Assembly (NCBI GenBank): GCA_903925075.1
Contig: CAIYDQ010000016.1
Location: 1 to 39,151, forward strand
Length of the DNA: 39,151 nucleotides
Reading direction: 5' to 3'
Source of the DNA: an uncultured Geobacter sp.
GTDB lineage: Bacteria > Desulfobacterota > Desulfuromonadia > Geobacterales > Geobacteraceae
Below the pieces are notes generated by a model. It had not been told where the DNA came from and searched no databases. It saw only the letters and a list, made by a program, of their open reading frames with translations. Both the position numbers and the translations under genes were made by a program. This document shows, in pieces, positions 18,303-26,350 of the stretch. How positions within the stretch are numbered: position 1 is the first letter of the stretch; each line of letters begins with the position of its first letter.

Positions 18303-20303
18303 TTAAAACAAAGCGGCCTGGCTCGCCTCCTGCTCCAGGGGGAGCAGCAGGAAGAAGGAGCTTCCCTCCCGGCATTCGACCCAGACCATGCCGCCGTGGG
18401 CCTCCACCATCCCCTTCACGATGGCCAGCCCGAGACCGGCCCCCTTCCCCTGATACTTGCTGCTGCCGCTGGAGTGGTGCCTGATCTCGCCGACCTCGTA
18501 GAAGAGTTGGAAGATCCCCTGCTGCTCCTCGGCGGGAATGCCGATGCCGTGGTCGCGCACCTCCACCTGCAAGAAACAGCGGTCGCCGCAACTGCCGAGG
18601 AAGTCGGCGTTGAACCGCTCCAGCGTCTCCCTGCGTTCCCAGAGCGCGTCCTTGTCCACCACCTTGCCGGTTACCTCGATCTCGTCCCCCTCCGGACTGA
18701 ACTTGATGGCGTTGAGCAGCAGTTCGCCGAAGAGCCGCTCCAGATAGCTGCGGTCGCCGTCGAAGAAGGGGAGCGATTCCAAGTCGGTCAGCGTCAGCTT
18801 CTGTTTGCGCTTGTCGAGCTGCGGCTGGAGTTGTACGGTCAACGCCTCCAGAAACCGTTTCAGCTGGATGGCCGAGGTGTCCAGGTTTCCCCCCTGCGCC
18901 TCCAACTTGATCAGTTTCAGGAGGTCGGCCACCAGTTCCTTGAGCCTCAGGCCGCCGTCGCGGACCATCGCCAGCACCTCGCCCCCCTCCCGCGCGCTCC
19001 ACCCCTGCTGCAGCAGGTACTCGGACCCGGAGATGATGCTGGTGAGCGGGGTGTTGAATTCGTGGGAGACCATGCCTAGAAACTGGTTCTTCATCCGGTC
19101 CAGCCGGGAAAGATCGAGGTGCGCCTGCTCGACCAGGGCGAGGTTTCGCTTGAGTTTGTCTTCGGAGAGGGAAAGGTTGTGGCTGCTCTTTTCCAGCAGG
19201 CGGTGGGAGCGGAGCAGCTCCGCCGTTTTCCAGGTCAGTTCGGCGAAGAGCCGGCTTTTTTCGATCACGCTTCCCAACTGTTGGCCGACGACGGCGAGAA
19301 AGCGCAATTCTTCGGGGGTGTAGACGCGCGGAGAGGGGTGCATGAGGAACAGGACGCCGACCAGATGGCTGCGGGCGGCAAGGGGGACCGAAGTCAGGGA
19401 GCGCCATCCTTCAGCCGCGGCGCTCATCAGCAGGCATTCGCCCGCCTCTCCCCCCTGCACGCGGACCTCCCGGAACTGCTCAGGAGCGCGCGCGATGAAG
19501 GAGCAGAGCAGCTTTCCCAGGTGCGCGGAGACCTTGCGGGAGACGGAGGTTTCCGGCGGGGCGCCGCCGATGCCGAGCAACTGCATGCTGCCGCCGCCGG
19601 CCTGGAACAGTTCCATGATCTCGACCAGGGTCGCCTCGCTCACCCCCTCGGTTTCCGGGCCGCGGTTCATGCCGGTGAGAATGTCGTTCAGGATGGAGAG
19701 TTCGCGGTTTCTCTGCCAGATCTCCCTTTCGATGCGCTTTTTCTCGGTGATGTCGCGCAGGATGCAGTGCACCAACTGCTGGTCGCCCAGGTCGATGAGC
19801 GTGGCGTTGATCTCGCCCAGGAAGAGAGAGCCGTTTTTTTTGCGGATCTGCAGCCCGTCGATCTCGGCGCTTGCCGAGTTTTTGAGCCGGTCCAGGAAGG
19901 CGTAGAATTTTTCGTATTCCGCCGGATGCAGCAGGTCCCGTCCCAGCAGGCAGGAGAACTCCTGCTGGTCGAAGCCCAGCAGTTCCACCCCCATGCGGTT
20001 TACCTCTTCGACCCGGCCGCTTTGCGCGTCGAAGACGAAGATCGCGTTCCCCGCCCCCTCCATCAGGCTCTGGTAGCGCCGGGCCGATTTCGCCACCTTC
20101 TGCCGCATCCCCGAAAGTTCCAGGCGAAGCTCGGCCAGCATGGCGCTCTCGCGTCGGCGCAAGAGCGCGGCCAGGGCGACGGCTCCGGCCGTCCCGGCCG
20201 CGAACCCGGCAAGGAGCGCCCCGTCGGAGAGGCGCGCGAGCCGCCCGGCCCAAAAGAGCAGGGTTTCGCAGAGAACCAGCAGTAAGAGCGGCGCCAGGTA
20301 CAA
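18303..20303 (-). CDS. Membrane sensor histidine kinase with PAS and GAF domains
   Basis: This 666-residue kinase has two closely spaced membrane helices at the N-terminus (about 2-20 and 27-48) with almost no periplasmic loop. They are followed by a coiled linker, a PAS domain (about 72-190, YQSLMEGAGNAIFVFD to RDITEKKR), a GAF domain (about 210-360), a HisKA domain (SHEFNTPLTS) and a HATPase domain (NAIKFSPEGDE, DHGIGIP, GAGLGLAIV). The ligand is likely internal. The TTG at 20303 was chosen because GGAGAGG lies about six bases upstream and the membrane helix begins there; an in-frame TTG 22 codons earlier has no ribosome-binding site. No adjacent regulator gene, so it is an orphan kinase. 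Confidence 0.9.
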   Translation of the reverse strand: MYLAPLLLLVLCETLLFWAGRLARLSDGALLAGFAAGTAGAVALAALLRRRESAMLAELRLELSGMRQKVAKSARRYQSLMEGAGNAIFVFDAQSGRVEEVNRMGVELLGFDQQEFSCLLGRDLLHPAEYEKFYAFLDRLKNSASAEIDGLQIRKKNGSLFLGEINATLIDLGDQQLVHCILRDITEKKRIEREIWQRNRELSILNDILTGMNRGPETEGVSEATLVEIMELFQAGGGSMQLLGIGGAPPETSVSRKVSAHLGKLLCSFIARAPEQFREVRVQGGEAGECLLMSAAAEGWRSLTSVPLAARSHLVGVLFLMHPSPRVYTPEELRFLAVVGQQLGSVIEKSRLFAELTWKTAELLRSHRLLEKSSHNLSLSEDKLKRNLALVEQAHLDLSRLDRMKNQFLGMVSHEFNTPLTSIISGSEYLLQQGWSAREGGEVLAMVRDGGLRLKELVADLLKLIKLEAQGGNLDTSAIQLKRFLEALTVQLQPQLDKRKQKLTLTDLESLPFFDGDRSYLERLFGELLLNAIKFSPEGDEIEVTGKVVDKDALWERRETLERFNADFLGSCGDRCFLQVEVRDHGIGIPAEEQQGIFQLFYEVGEIRHHSSGSSKYQGKGAGLGLAIVKGMVEAHGGMVWVECREGSSFFLLLPLEQEASQAALF

Positions 20304-20374
20304 GGTTTTCCTCTCCGGAAAAAAACAAGGAAGAAACGGAAAGCTACTACGCGCGAACGAAAACCACAACCATC

Positions 20375-20490
20375 AGCCACGGAGAAAATCTGAGGAAGTC
20401 TGAGAAACCGGTCTTTTGGTTTTAGTCTTACCCCTGGTTTCCAGTCTTTGACTGGCCGTTCTTGGATCTGCTCAGATTGTCTCCGTGGCC
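20375..20490. repeat. Palindromic element, CCACGGAG arm family
   Basis: The left arm AGCCACGGAGAAAATCTGAG (20375) pairs with the right arm ending CAGATTGTCTCCGTGG (20488). The centre has CTTTTGGTTTTAGTCTTACC, like the centres of the AACAGGGATA and ACCACAGAGG elements. It occupies the spacer between cinA and the kinase gene, almost touching the cinA stop. Confidence 0.75.
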
Positions 20491-20497
20491 AACGGTT

Positions 20498-21733
20498 CTA
20501 ATCTTTCGCGCCGAGGGTGAGCAGATGTTTGCGCAGCCAGTCGAGGGCGGTGAAGCAGGTGATCGACCTGACGGCGGCGCGGTCCCCGAGGAAGTGGTAG
20601 CCGTTTACCCGGCAGCCGTCGGCGTCGGCCAGGGCCACGAAGACGGTGCCGACCGGCTTCTCCGGCGTGCCGCCGTCGGGGCCGGCGATGCCGGTGACGG
20701 ACAGGGCCAGATCGCTCCCCGCCGCGCGCCGTGCCCCGCTGGCCATGGCGCTGGCCACCTCGGCGCTGACCGCGCCCCTGGAGGCGATCAACTCGGCCGG
20801 CACCTGCAGCATCCTGGTCTTGGCCTCGTTGCTGTAGGTGACGTTTCCCTCCAGAAAATAGCCGGAACTGCCGGGCTCGGCAGTGATGCGCGCCGCTATC
20901 ATGCCGCCGGTGCAGGACTCGGCCAGGGCCAGGGTCAGCCCGCTCCCCTTCAGCAGAGCGGCCAGCGCGCGGTCCATGGTTTGCTCCCCCTCGGCGAAGA
21001 CGAATTCCGCGAGCCTTTCCCGGACCGCGGCCGCCGCCGCTTGCAGCGACTGCTCGTGCCGCGCCAGGCTGCGCAGGATCAGGTGGATCTCCGGGAACTT
21101 GACGCAGTAAGCGAGCTCGACCGGGGACCCTTCGGGGAGGCATCCCTCAAGCGTGGCGGCGACGGCCGCCTCGGAGACGCCGAACAGCTTCAGCACCACG
21201 CGCAGGCGCGCCTCCCGTCCCGGCGCGGCCAGCGCGGGGAGCACCGTCTCCTCCAGCATCCGCTCCATCTCGGAGGGGACGCCGGGGAGAAAGAACAGCC
21301 GGGCCGAGCCGAGCTTCAGTATGAAGCCGCAGGCGGTGCCGACCGGATTGGGAATCAGCTCGCTCCCCGCCGGGACCAGCGCCTGCCTCCGGTTGGCGGG
21401 ATGCAGCCCGCCGGGAAGGCGCTCGGCGAAGCTTGCCAGGTGCGCCAGGGCCTCTTGGGAGAGTTCCAGTTCCCGTCCCGCGGCCTGCGCGGCGGCCGCC
21501 GCGGTCAGATCGTCGGGCGTTGGGCCGAGCCCGCCGGTGACGATGACGGCGTCGCTGTCGATGGAGAGCTCCTCCAGCGCCAGCACGATCGCGTCCTCGC
21601 GGTCCCCCACCGTCAGGTGCCGCCGCACCCGCGCTCCCAGGTCGTAGAGTTTGCCGGCGATGTGGGAGGCGTTGGTGTCGACCACCTCGCCGCAGATCAG
21701 TTCGTCCCCTATGGAGAGCGTCGATATCTTCAT
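20498..21733 (-). CDS. cinA: CinA-like protein (NMN amidohydrolase, two-domain)
   Basis: The 411-residue protein has the standard two-domain form: an N-terminal MoCF/COG1058 domain (1-170; IGDELICGEVVDTN, VTGGLGPTPDD, FFLPGVPSEM) and a C-terminal PncC domain (about 255-411; LALAESCTGGMIAARIT, SVTGIAGPDGGTPEKPVGTVF). The C-terminal domain deamidates nicotinamide mononucleotide to nicotinic acid mononucleotide in NAD recycling; the N-terminal domain of some members is an ADP-ribose pyrophosphatase. The start overlaps the pgpA stop by ATGA, making it the last gene of a six-gene operon that also contains larB, whose substrate is nicotinic acid adenine dinucleotide. Confidence 0.93.
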   Translation of the reverse strand: MKISTLSIGDELICGEVVDTNASHIAGKLYDLGARVRRHLTVGDREDAIVLALEELSIDSDAVIVTGGLGPTPDDLTAAAAAQAAGRELELSQEALAHLASFAERLPGGLHPANRRQALVPAGSELIPNPVGTACGFILKLGSARLFFLPGVPSEMERMLEETVLPALAAPGREARLRVVLKLFGVSEAAVAATLEGCLPEGSPVELAYCVKFPEIHLILRSLARHEQSLQAAAAAVRERLAEFVFAEGEQTMDRALAALLKGSGLTLALAESCTGGMIAARITAEPGSSGYFLEGNVTYSNEAKTRMLQVPAELIASRGAVSAEVASAMASGARRAAGSDLALSVTGIAGPDGGTPEKPVGTVFVALADADGCRVNGYHFLGDRAAVRSITCFTALDWLRKHLLTLGAKD

Positions 21734-22179
21734 AAAAACCTCGTCAGCAGATGACCGGCGGCGCAGGCGTAGACGCCGGCGGCGACGTCGTCCAGCACCA
21801 CCCCGTAGCCGTTTTTCAAGGAGCGGTCGAACCAGCGCGCCGGTTGCGGTTTGGTGATGTCGAAGAGCCGGAACAGCAGGAATCCCGCGCAGACGCTCTG
21901 CCAGCTGACCGGCAGCGCGGTCATGGTCACCAGGTAGCCCGCCACCTCGTCGATGACGATCTTCCCCGAGTCGTGCTCCTGGAAGATCTCTTCGGCGAGC
22001 CCGGAAACCCAGCAGGCGAACAGGGTGAAGGCGAGGGTGGACAAAAGGTAGAGCGGCAGCGGCAAGCGGGCCAGCACCAGGTAGAAAGGGATGGCGGCCA
22101 GGGTGCCGACGGTTCCCGACGCGATCGGGGAAAAGCCGCTGCCGCCCCAGGTGGCGGTCAGGATCACGAAGCGCCTCAT
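21730..22179 (-). CDS. pgpA: Phosphatidylglycerophosphatase A
   Basis: PgpA dephosphorylates phosphatidylglycerol phosphate in the inner membrane. The 149-residue protein has the family signatures FSPIASGTVGTLAAIPFY at the N-terminus, the acidic motif KIVIDEVAGYLV, and RWFDRSLKNGYGVVLDDV near the C-terminus, with three or four hydrophobic helices. It overlaps larC upstream and cinA downstream, each by ATGA, so the four genes are translationally coupled. Confidence 0.93.
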   Translation of the reverse strand: MRRFVILTATWGGSGFSPIASGTVGTLAAIPFYLVLARLPLPLYLLSTLAFTLFACWVSGLAEEIFQEHDSGKIVIDEVAGYLVTMTALPVSWQSVCAGFLLFRLFDITKPQPARWFDRSLKNGYGVVLDDVAAGVYACAAGHLLTRFL

Positions 22180-23333
22180 CCCTGGCAGCTCTCCCGCTCC
22201 ACGGTGCGGTAGACCTCGATCAGCGGCAGCCCGCGCTCCAGGGCGATCAGCCTGCAGGATTCGTATTCGGGAGTGACCCGACCTCCCGCCAGCACCTTCA
22301 CCCGCACCGGCCCGAGCGAGCTCTGCCGCTCTTGCGCCGAGCGGGCGAGGGTGATGCGGCTAACCGGATAGTAGCGCAGGCCAATGGCGGTGGACTCGCT
22401 CAGCACGATGGCGCAGAGCCTGTCCAGGTCCTGCGGTCGGGCGATCACGGTCAGGCGCGTCCCCGGGCGATTTTTTTTCATCTGCAGCGCGCCGAAGGCG
22501 ACGTCCAGCGCCCCCGCCTCCAGGAGCCTTTCCATCAGAAAACCGTAGATCTCCGGGTTCATGTCGTCCAGGTGGGTCTCGATCACCAGCACCTCTTCCT
22601 GCGGCGCGCTCCGGGCGGCCTTGCCCAGCACCAGGCGCAGCAGGTTCGGCAGCTCGGGGAAATCCTTCTCGCCGGCGCCGTAGCCGATGCGCTCCGGCGT
22701 CATGGCGGGGGGAGGGCCGAAACCCTCGGCCAGCGCCGCGACTATTGCCGCGCCGGTGGGGGTCACCCGCTCCCCCTCGCCGATGTCGCCGGCCAGCGGA
22801 ATGCCCTGCAAGAGGTAAGCGGTGGCCGGCGCCGGCACCGGCAGCCGGCCGTGGGCGGTATGCACGAAGCCGCGGCCGAAGGGGAGCGCGGAGGCGTAGA
22901 CCCGGTCGATCCCCAGGTAGTCGAGCCCGATGGCGGTGCCGACGATGTCAACGATGGAATCGATGGCGCCCACCTCGTGGAAGTGCACCCGTTCCAGCGC
23001 CACGCCGTGCACGCTGGCTTCGGCCTCCGCCAGCCGCCTGAAGATCCGCTGGGCCAGCTCTTTGACCCGCGGCTTGAGGGGCGCCGCCTCGATCATCTTG
23101 GCGATGCCGGCGTAGTGGCGGTGGGGCTGGTCTTCCTGCGAGAGCGTCACCGTGAAGGAGGTCCCGGCGATGCCGTGCCGGTCCGTCCGCGCGCTTTCCA
23201 GGCAATAGCCGGCCAGCGGCAGCGCCGCCAGCGCCTCGCGCAAGGTCTCGATCGGCAGGCCGAGCTCCAAGAGGGCCGCCACCGTCATGTCGCCGGCGAT
23301 GCCCGCGAAGCAGTCGAAATAAATGATCTTCAT
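22176..23333 (-). CDS. larC: LarC, nickel insertion protein for the nickel-pincer cofactor
   Basis: LarC is the CTP-dependent cyclometallase that inserts nickel into the pyridinium-dithiocarboxylate mononucleotide cofactor. The 385-residue protein has the DUF111 hallmarks: MKIIYFDCFAGIAGDMTVAA at the start, HFHEVGAIDSIVDIVG, VPAPATAYLL, and the C-terminal TTHLDDMNPE-type motif ETHLDDMNPEIYGFLMERL. In Lactobacillus the gene is split and read by frameshift; here it is one continuous frame. The start at 23333 overlaps larB by ATGA; the longer open frame upstream is a shadow of larB. Neither larA nor larE is in the window. Confidence 0.93.
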   Translation of the reverse strand: MKIIYFDCFAGIAGDMTVAALLELGLPIETLREALAALPLAGYCLESARTDRHGIAGTSFTVTLSQEDQPHRHYAGIAKMIEAAPLKPRVKELAQRIFRRLAEAEASVHGVALERVHFHEVGAIDSIVDIVGTAIGLDYLGIDRVYASALPFGRGFVHTAHGRLPVPAPATAYLLQGIPLAGDIGEGERVTPTGAAIVAALAEGFGPPPAMTPERIGYGAGEKDFPELPNLLRLVLGKAARSAPQEEVLVIETHLDDMNPEIYGFLMERLLEAGALDVAFGALQMKKNRPGTRLTVIARPQDLDRLCAIVLSESTAIGLRYYPVSRITLARSAQERQSSLGPVRVKVLAGGRVTPEYESCRLIALERGLPLIEVYRTVERESCQG

Positions 23334-24085
23334 GCCTGCACCCTGTTCATCAGGCTGGCCGCGTAGGCCGCCCCGAAGCCGTTGTCGATGTTCACCACCG
23401 TGACCCCAGCGGCGCAGGAGTTGAGCATCCCCAAAAGCGCCGCCACGCCGCCGAAGGCCGCCCCGTAACCGACCGAGGTGGGGACGGCGATCACCGGCTT
23501 GTCCACCAGTCCGCCCACCACTGAGGGGAGCGCCCCCTCCATCCCCGCCACCACGATGATCACCGCCGCTTGCGCCAAAAGCTCGCGCCGGGCCAGCAGC
23601 CGGTGCAGCCCGGCGACGCCGACGTCGTAGAGGCTCTCCACCTCGTTGCCCATCAGGCGCGCCGTCAACACCGCTTCGGCGGCGACCGCGATGTCCGAGG
23701 TGCCGGCGCAGATCACCAGGATCTTCCCTTTGCCGCGGATCTTCACCGCATGCTGCTCGATGGTCAGGGCGCGGGCGTCGGCGTGGTAGACGGCTTCGGG
23801 AAAGAGCCGCCGAAGCTTCGCCCCCTTGGCGCCGTTCACCCGGGTGGCGAGCACGTTCCCCCCCTTGGCCAGGAGCGCCGCGACGATGGTCTGCAGCTGG
23901 GCGACGCTCTTCCCCTGGCCGAAGATCACCTCGGGGAAGCCCTGGCGCAGCGCGCGGTGGTGGTCGAGGTTCGCGCACCCCAGGTCCTCGAACGGCAGGT
24001 GCTTGAGTTTTTCCAGCGCCTGCGCCACGTCGACGCTCCCCTGGCTCACCCCCTGGAGGATTTTTTCGATGCCGCTTGTGTGCAT
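23330..24085 (-). CDS. larB: LarB, pyridinium-3,5-biscarboxylic acid mononucleotide synthase
   Basis: LarB carboxylates and hydrolyses nicotinic acid adenine dinucleotide, the first step of nickel-pincer cofactor synthesis. The 251-residue protein has an N-terminal helical segment and, from about residue 115, a PurE (AIR carboxylase)-like domain with ICAGTSDIAVAAEA, YDVGVAGLHR, VVAGMEGALPS and PTSVGYGAAFGG. Length is normal. It starts ten bases after the acyl carrier protein gene and its stop overlaps larC. Confidence 0.93.
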   Translation of the reverse strand: MHTSGIEKILQGVSQGSVDVAQALEKLKHLPFEDLGCANLDHHRALRQGFPEVIFGQGKSVAQLQTIVAALLAKGGNVLATRVNGAKGAKLRRLFPEAVYHADARALTIEQHAVKIRGKGKILVICAGTSDIAVAAEAVLTARLMGNEVESLYDVGVAGLHRLLARRELLAQAAVIIVVAGMEGALPSVVGGLVDKPVIAVPTSVGYGAAFGGVAALLGMLNSCAAGVTVVNIDNGFGAAYAASLMNRVQA

Positions 24086-24095
24086 GGCCGGTCCG

Positions 24096-24344
24096 TTACT
24101 TCGCTTGGGATGGGGAAAGTTTGGCGTCGATGTCGGCGATCAGGTTGCCGACATTGCGCTGTTTGAGCAGTTCCTTTTGGCTGAACCGGATGGCGAATTT
24201 CCCTTCGATGGCGGTGATCAGGTTGACGTGGGAGAGCGAATCCCAGCCGTCGACGTCGTTGGCGGTGGTCTGCGGGCCGATCTGCAGGGTTTCGTCGTCG
24301 AACACCATGCGGAATACTTGGGTGAGGGTTTCCAGGGTGGTCAT
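24096..24344 (-). CDS. Free-standing acyl carrier protein
   Basis: This 82-residue four-helix carrier has the phosphopantetheine attachment motif GWDSLSHVNL with Ser36 as the modified residue. It is not the fatty acid synthase AcpP type: the sequence around DSL and the absence of fab genes point to a dedicated carrier. It starts two bases after the upstream ligase stop, with GGAG inside the ligase end as its ribosome-binding site, so the two are surely made together. The ligase may load an acyl or aminoacyl group onto this carrier; the group is unknown. Confidence 0.9.
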   Translation of the reverse strand: MTTLETLTQVFRMVFDDETLQIGPQTTANDVDGWDSLSHVNLITAIEGKFAIRFSQKELLKQRNVGNLIADIDAKLSPSQAK

Positions 24345-24346
24345 GC

Positions 24347-25954
24347 TTAGATCTCCAGTGTTGAGGTGTCGCCGGCGTCGAGGCCGAGGTAGCGGGCCTT
24401 CAGCACCCGGCGCATGATTTTGCCGCTCTTGTTCTTGGGGATGCCGTCGCAAAAGACGATCTCTTGGGGAGTCGCGATGCTGGAGGCGCGATTGGAGACG
24501 TGCAGCCGGATCTTGAGCTCCAGCTCCCTGCTCGGTTGGAAACGCTGATGGAGCTGGACGTAGGCCACCACCTTTTCGAAGAGCAGGTCGTCCGGGGCGC
24601 CGATCACGCCGGATTCGGCCACCTCCTCCACCTCCAAAAGGGCGCTTTCCACCTCAAAGGGGCTGATCAAGTGGCCGGCCGTGTTGATGACGTCGTCGCT
24701 TCTCCCCATGAACCAGAAGTAGCCGTCGGCGTCCCGGCGAGCCGTGTCGCCGGTATAGTACCAGCCGTTCTTGAACTTGCTCCCATAGACCGATTGGTTG
24801 TTGAGATAGGTGACGAACATGGAGGGCCAGCCGGTTTTCAGGCAGAGATTGCCCTGCTCGCCGTCGGGCTGCACGCTGCCGTCGTCGGCCAGCACCGCCG
24901 GCTCGATGCCGTCGCAGGGCTTGCCCATGGAGCCGGGGCGGATTTCCAGTCCGGGGCGATTGCTGATCATGATGGCGCCGGTCTCGGTCTGGAACCAGGT
25001 GTCGTAAATGTCGTGCCGCAACAAGCGGCGCGACCAGGCGATCACCTCGGGGTTGAGCGGCTCGCCGACGCTGAAGATGGTGCGCAGGCGGGGAAGCTTG
25101 GCGGATGCGAAGATGCTTTCCTCCTCGCGCATCAACATGCGCAGCGCGGTGGGCGCCGAGTACCAGACGTTCACCTCTTCGCGCTCCAGCAGATCCATCC
25201 AGGTCTGGGCCTCGTAGCCGCCGCCGTACTGCAGCTGGGTGACCCCCAGCGCCCAAGGGCCGATGATGCCGTAGGAGGTGCCGGTGACCCAGCCCTGATC
25301 GGCCGTGCACCAGTAGACGTCGTCCTCCTTGAGGCCGAGCACCGTTTGGCTGGTGGCGATCTGGCTGGCCAGGCTGCCGTGGCGATGCAGCACCCCCTTG
25401 GGCTTCCCCGTGGAGCCGGAGGTGTAATGCAGCACCGAAGGCGCGTCGGCGCCGGTAGGCTGCACGCCGTAATCGCTCGCCGCCTCGGCCATGACGCGCG
25501 CGTAGCCGATCACCCCGTTGGCCGGATCGTCGTCCCCGTCCACCAGGATCACGTATTTCAGGGCCGGCAGCCGTTCCCGGATGCGCGCCACCTTTTTGTA
25601 GAGGCTCTTGCGGGTGACCAGGCAGACCGCCCCGGAATCGCCCAGCCGGTCCAAGAGCGCCTCTTCTCCGAAGTTGGCGAAGAGCGTGCCGCAGACGGCC
25701 CGGGTCTTCAGGGTGCCGAGAAAGGCGAAGAACTGTTCCGGCATCTTGGGCAGGAAGGTGAAGACGATGTCGCCCTCGCCGATGGCGAGGCTCGCCAGGG
25801 CGTTGGCGAAGCGGTTACTCTGCGTTTCCAGGTCGCCGAAGCTGTAGTCGCAGCGATTTCCCTGGGCATCGATCCAGCGCATGGCCGTCTTTGCCGATAA
25901 GCCGCGGCGGCACTGCTCGCTGGTGCAGGCTGAAGCTATATTGTGGTTGCTCAT
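24347..25954 (-). CDS. AMP-forming acyl/acetyl-CoA synthetase-like ligase
   Basis: This 535-residue adenylate-forming enzyme activates a carboxylic acid as acyl-AMP. Visible core motifs are A3 YTSGSTGKPKG (177-187), A5 WFQTETG, A7 GWYYTGDTARRD, A8 GRSDDVINTAGHLISPFEVE-type hinge and A10 PKNKSGK with catalytic Lys512. The A8 sequence and overall likeness are to acetyl/propionyl-CoA synthetases, but the N-terminal cap typical of Acs is short. It heads the operon with an acyl carrier protein, larB, larC, pgpA and cinA, so the acceptor may be the carrier rather than CoA. The ATG at 25954 has GAGGTGG upstream. Confidence 0.9.
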   Translation of the reverse strand: MSNHNIASACTSEQCRRGLSAKTAMRWIDAQGNRCDYSFGDLETQSNRFANALASLAIGEGDIVFTFLPKMPEQFFAFLGTLKTRAVCGTLFANFGEEALLDRLGDSGAVCLVTRKSLYKKVARIRERLPALKYVILVDGDDDPANGVIGYARVMAEAASDYGVQPTGADAPSVLHYTSGSTGKPKGVLHRHGSLASQIATSQTVLGLKEDDVYWCTADQGWVTGTSYGIIGPWALGVTQLQYGGGYEAQTWMDLLEREEVNVWYSAPTALRMLMREEESIFASAKLPRLRTIFSVGEPLNPEVIAWSRRLLRHDIYDTWFQTETGAIMISNRPGLEIRPGSMGKPCDGIEPAVLADDGSVQPDGEQGNLCLKTGWPSMFVTYLNNQSVYGSKFKNGWYYTGDTARRDADGYFWFMGRSDDVINTAGHLISPFEVESALLEVEEVAESGVIGAPDDLLFEKVVAYVQLHQRFQPSRELELKIRLHVSNRASSIATPQEIVFCDGIPKNKSGKIMRRVLKARYLGLDAGDTSTLEI

Positions 25955-26007
25955 AGTTCCACCTCGCAGTCGGTCAAGTGTGAAGTGAATCTGAAAATTG
26001 ACTCATA

Positions 26008-26037
26008 TTTATACCATGCCCGAAGGATGGCAGGCAA
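26008..26037 (-). promoter_or_regulatory. Predicted promoter of the ligase-ACP-larBC-pgpA-cinA operon
   Basis: On the minus strand, TTGCCT (26037-26032) and TATAAA (26013-26008) are 18 bases apart. The leader to the ligase ATG is about 47 bases. It is the only good sigma-70-like site ahead of the six genes. Confidence 0.45.
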
Positions 26038-26082
26038 CCCAAATGTTGGCGGAGGGCCGGTGGTCGAGAGCGGGCGGCGGCA

Positions 26083-26110
26083 GGGTGGGGCGGGGCGGGG
26101 GGACGGGGGG
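26083..26110 (+). other. Potential G-quadruplex motif
   Basis: Runs of 3, 4, 4, 6 and 6 guanines are separated by one or two bases on the plus strand, a strong intrastrand quadruplex pattern. It lies just upstream of the ligase operon promoter, on its template-strand side for minus-strand transcription. Confidence 0.5.
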
Positions 26111-26157
26111 CACAGGCGCTAACATAAGCTTTTGCCGAGACTCCCCATCCCGCAAGA

Positions 26158-26327
26158 GGCACTGCCGTTAAGTTAAGGATTGGGTGAGTCCAAAAGCCAC
26201 CTCTCCCTTGATGGGAGAGGGTTGGGGAGAGGGTGAAAAGCTCGCCAAAGCTCTCCCTCCCCCCGACCCCCTCCCATAAAGGGAGGGGGAGAACTACTAA
26301 GGCCGAGCTTAACTTGACGGCAGTGCC
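26158..26327. repeat. 170-bp palindromic element with GGCACTGCCGTTAAGTTAAG ends
   Basis: The outer inverted repeat (GGCACTGCCGTTAAGTTAAG at 26158 and its complement at 26308-26327, one mismatch) encloses a second, diverged inverted repeat of CTCCCTT-ATGGGAGAGGGTTG type (about 26200-26240 and 26250-26295). The inner part resembles a G/C-rich CCCTCTCCC..GGGAGAGGG repeat. No coding capacity. Confidence 0.8.
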
Positions 26328-26350
26328 ACCAAGGGGGGGAACTGCTGGTC

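Larger units (their letters stand above)
25955..26350. other. Gene-free spacer with promoter, G-rich run and large palindrome
   Basis: No gene is seen in these 396 bases. They hold a promoter for the ligase operon (26008-26037), a strongly G-rich plus-strand run (26083-26110), and a 170-base palindromic element (26158-26327) that reaches almost to the end of the neighbouring gene. Confidence 0.7.
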
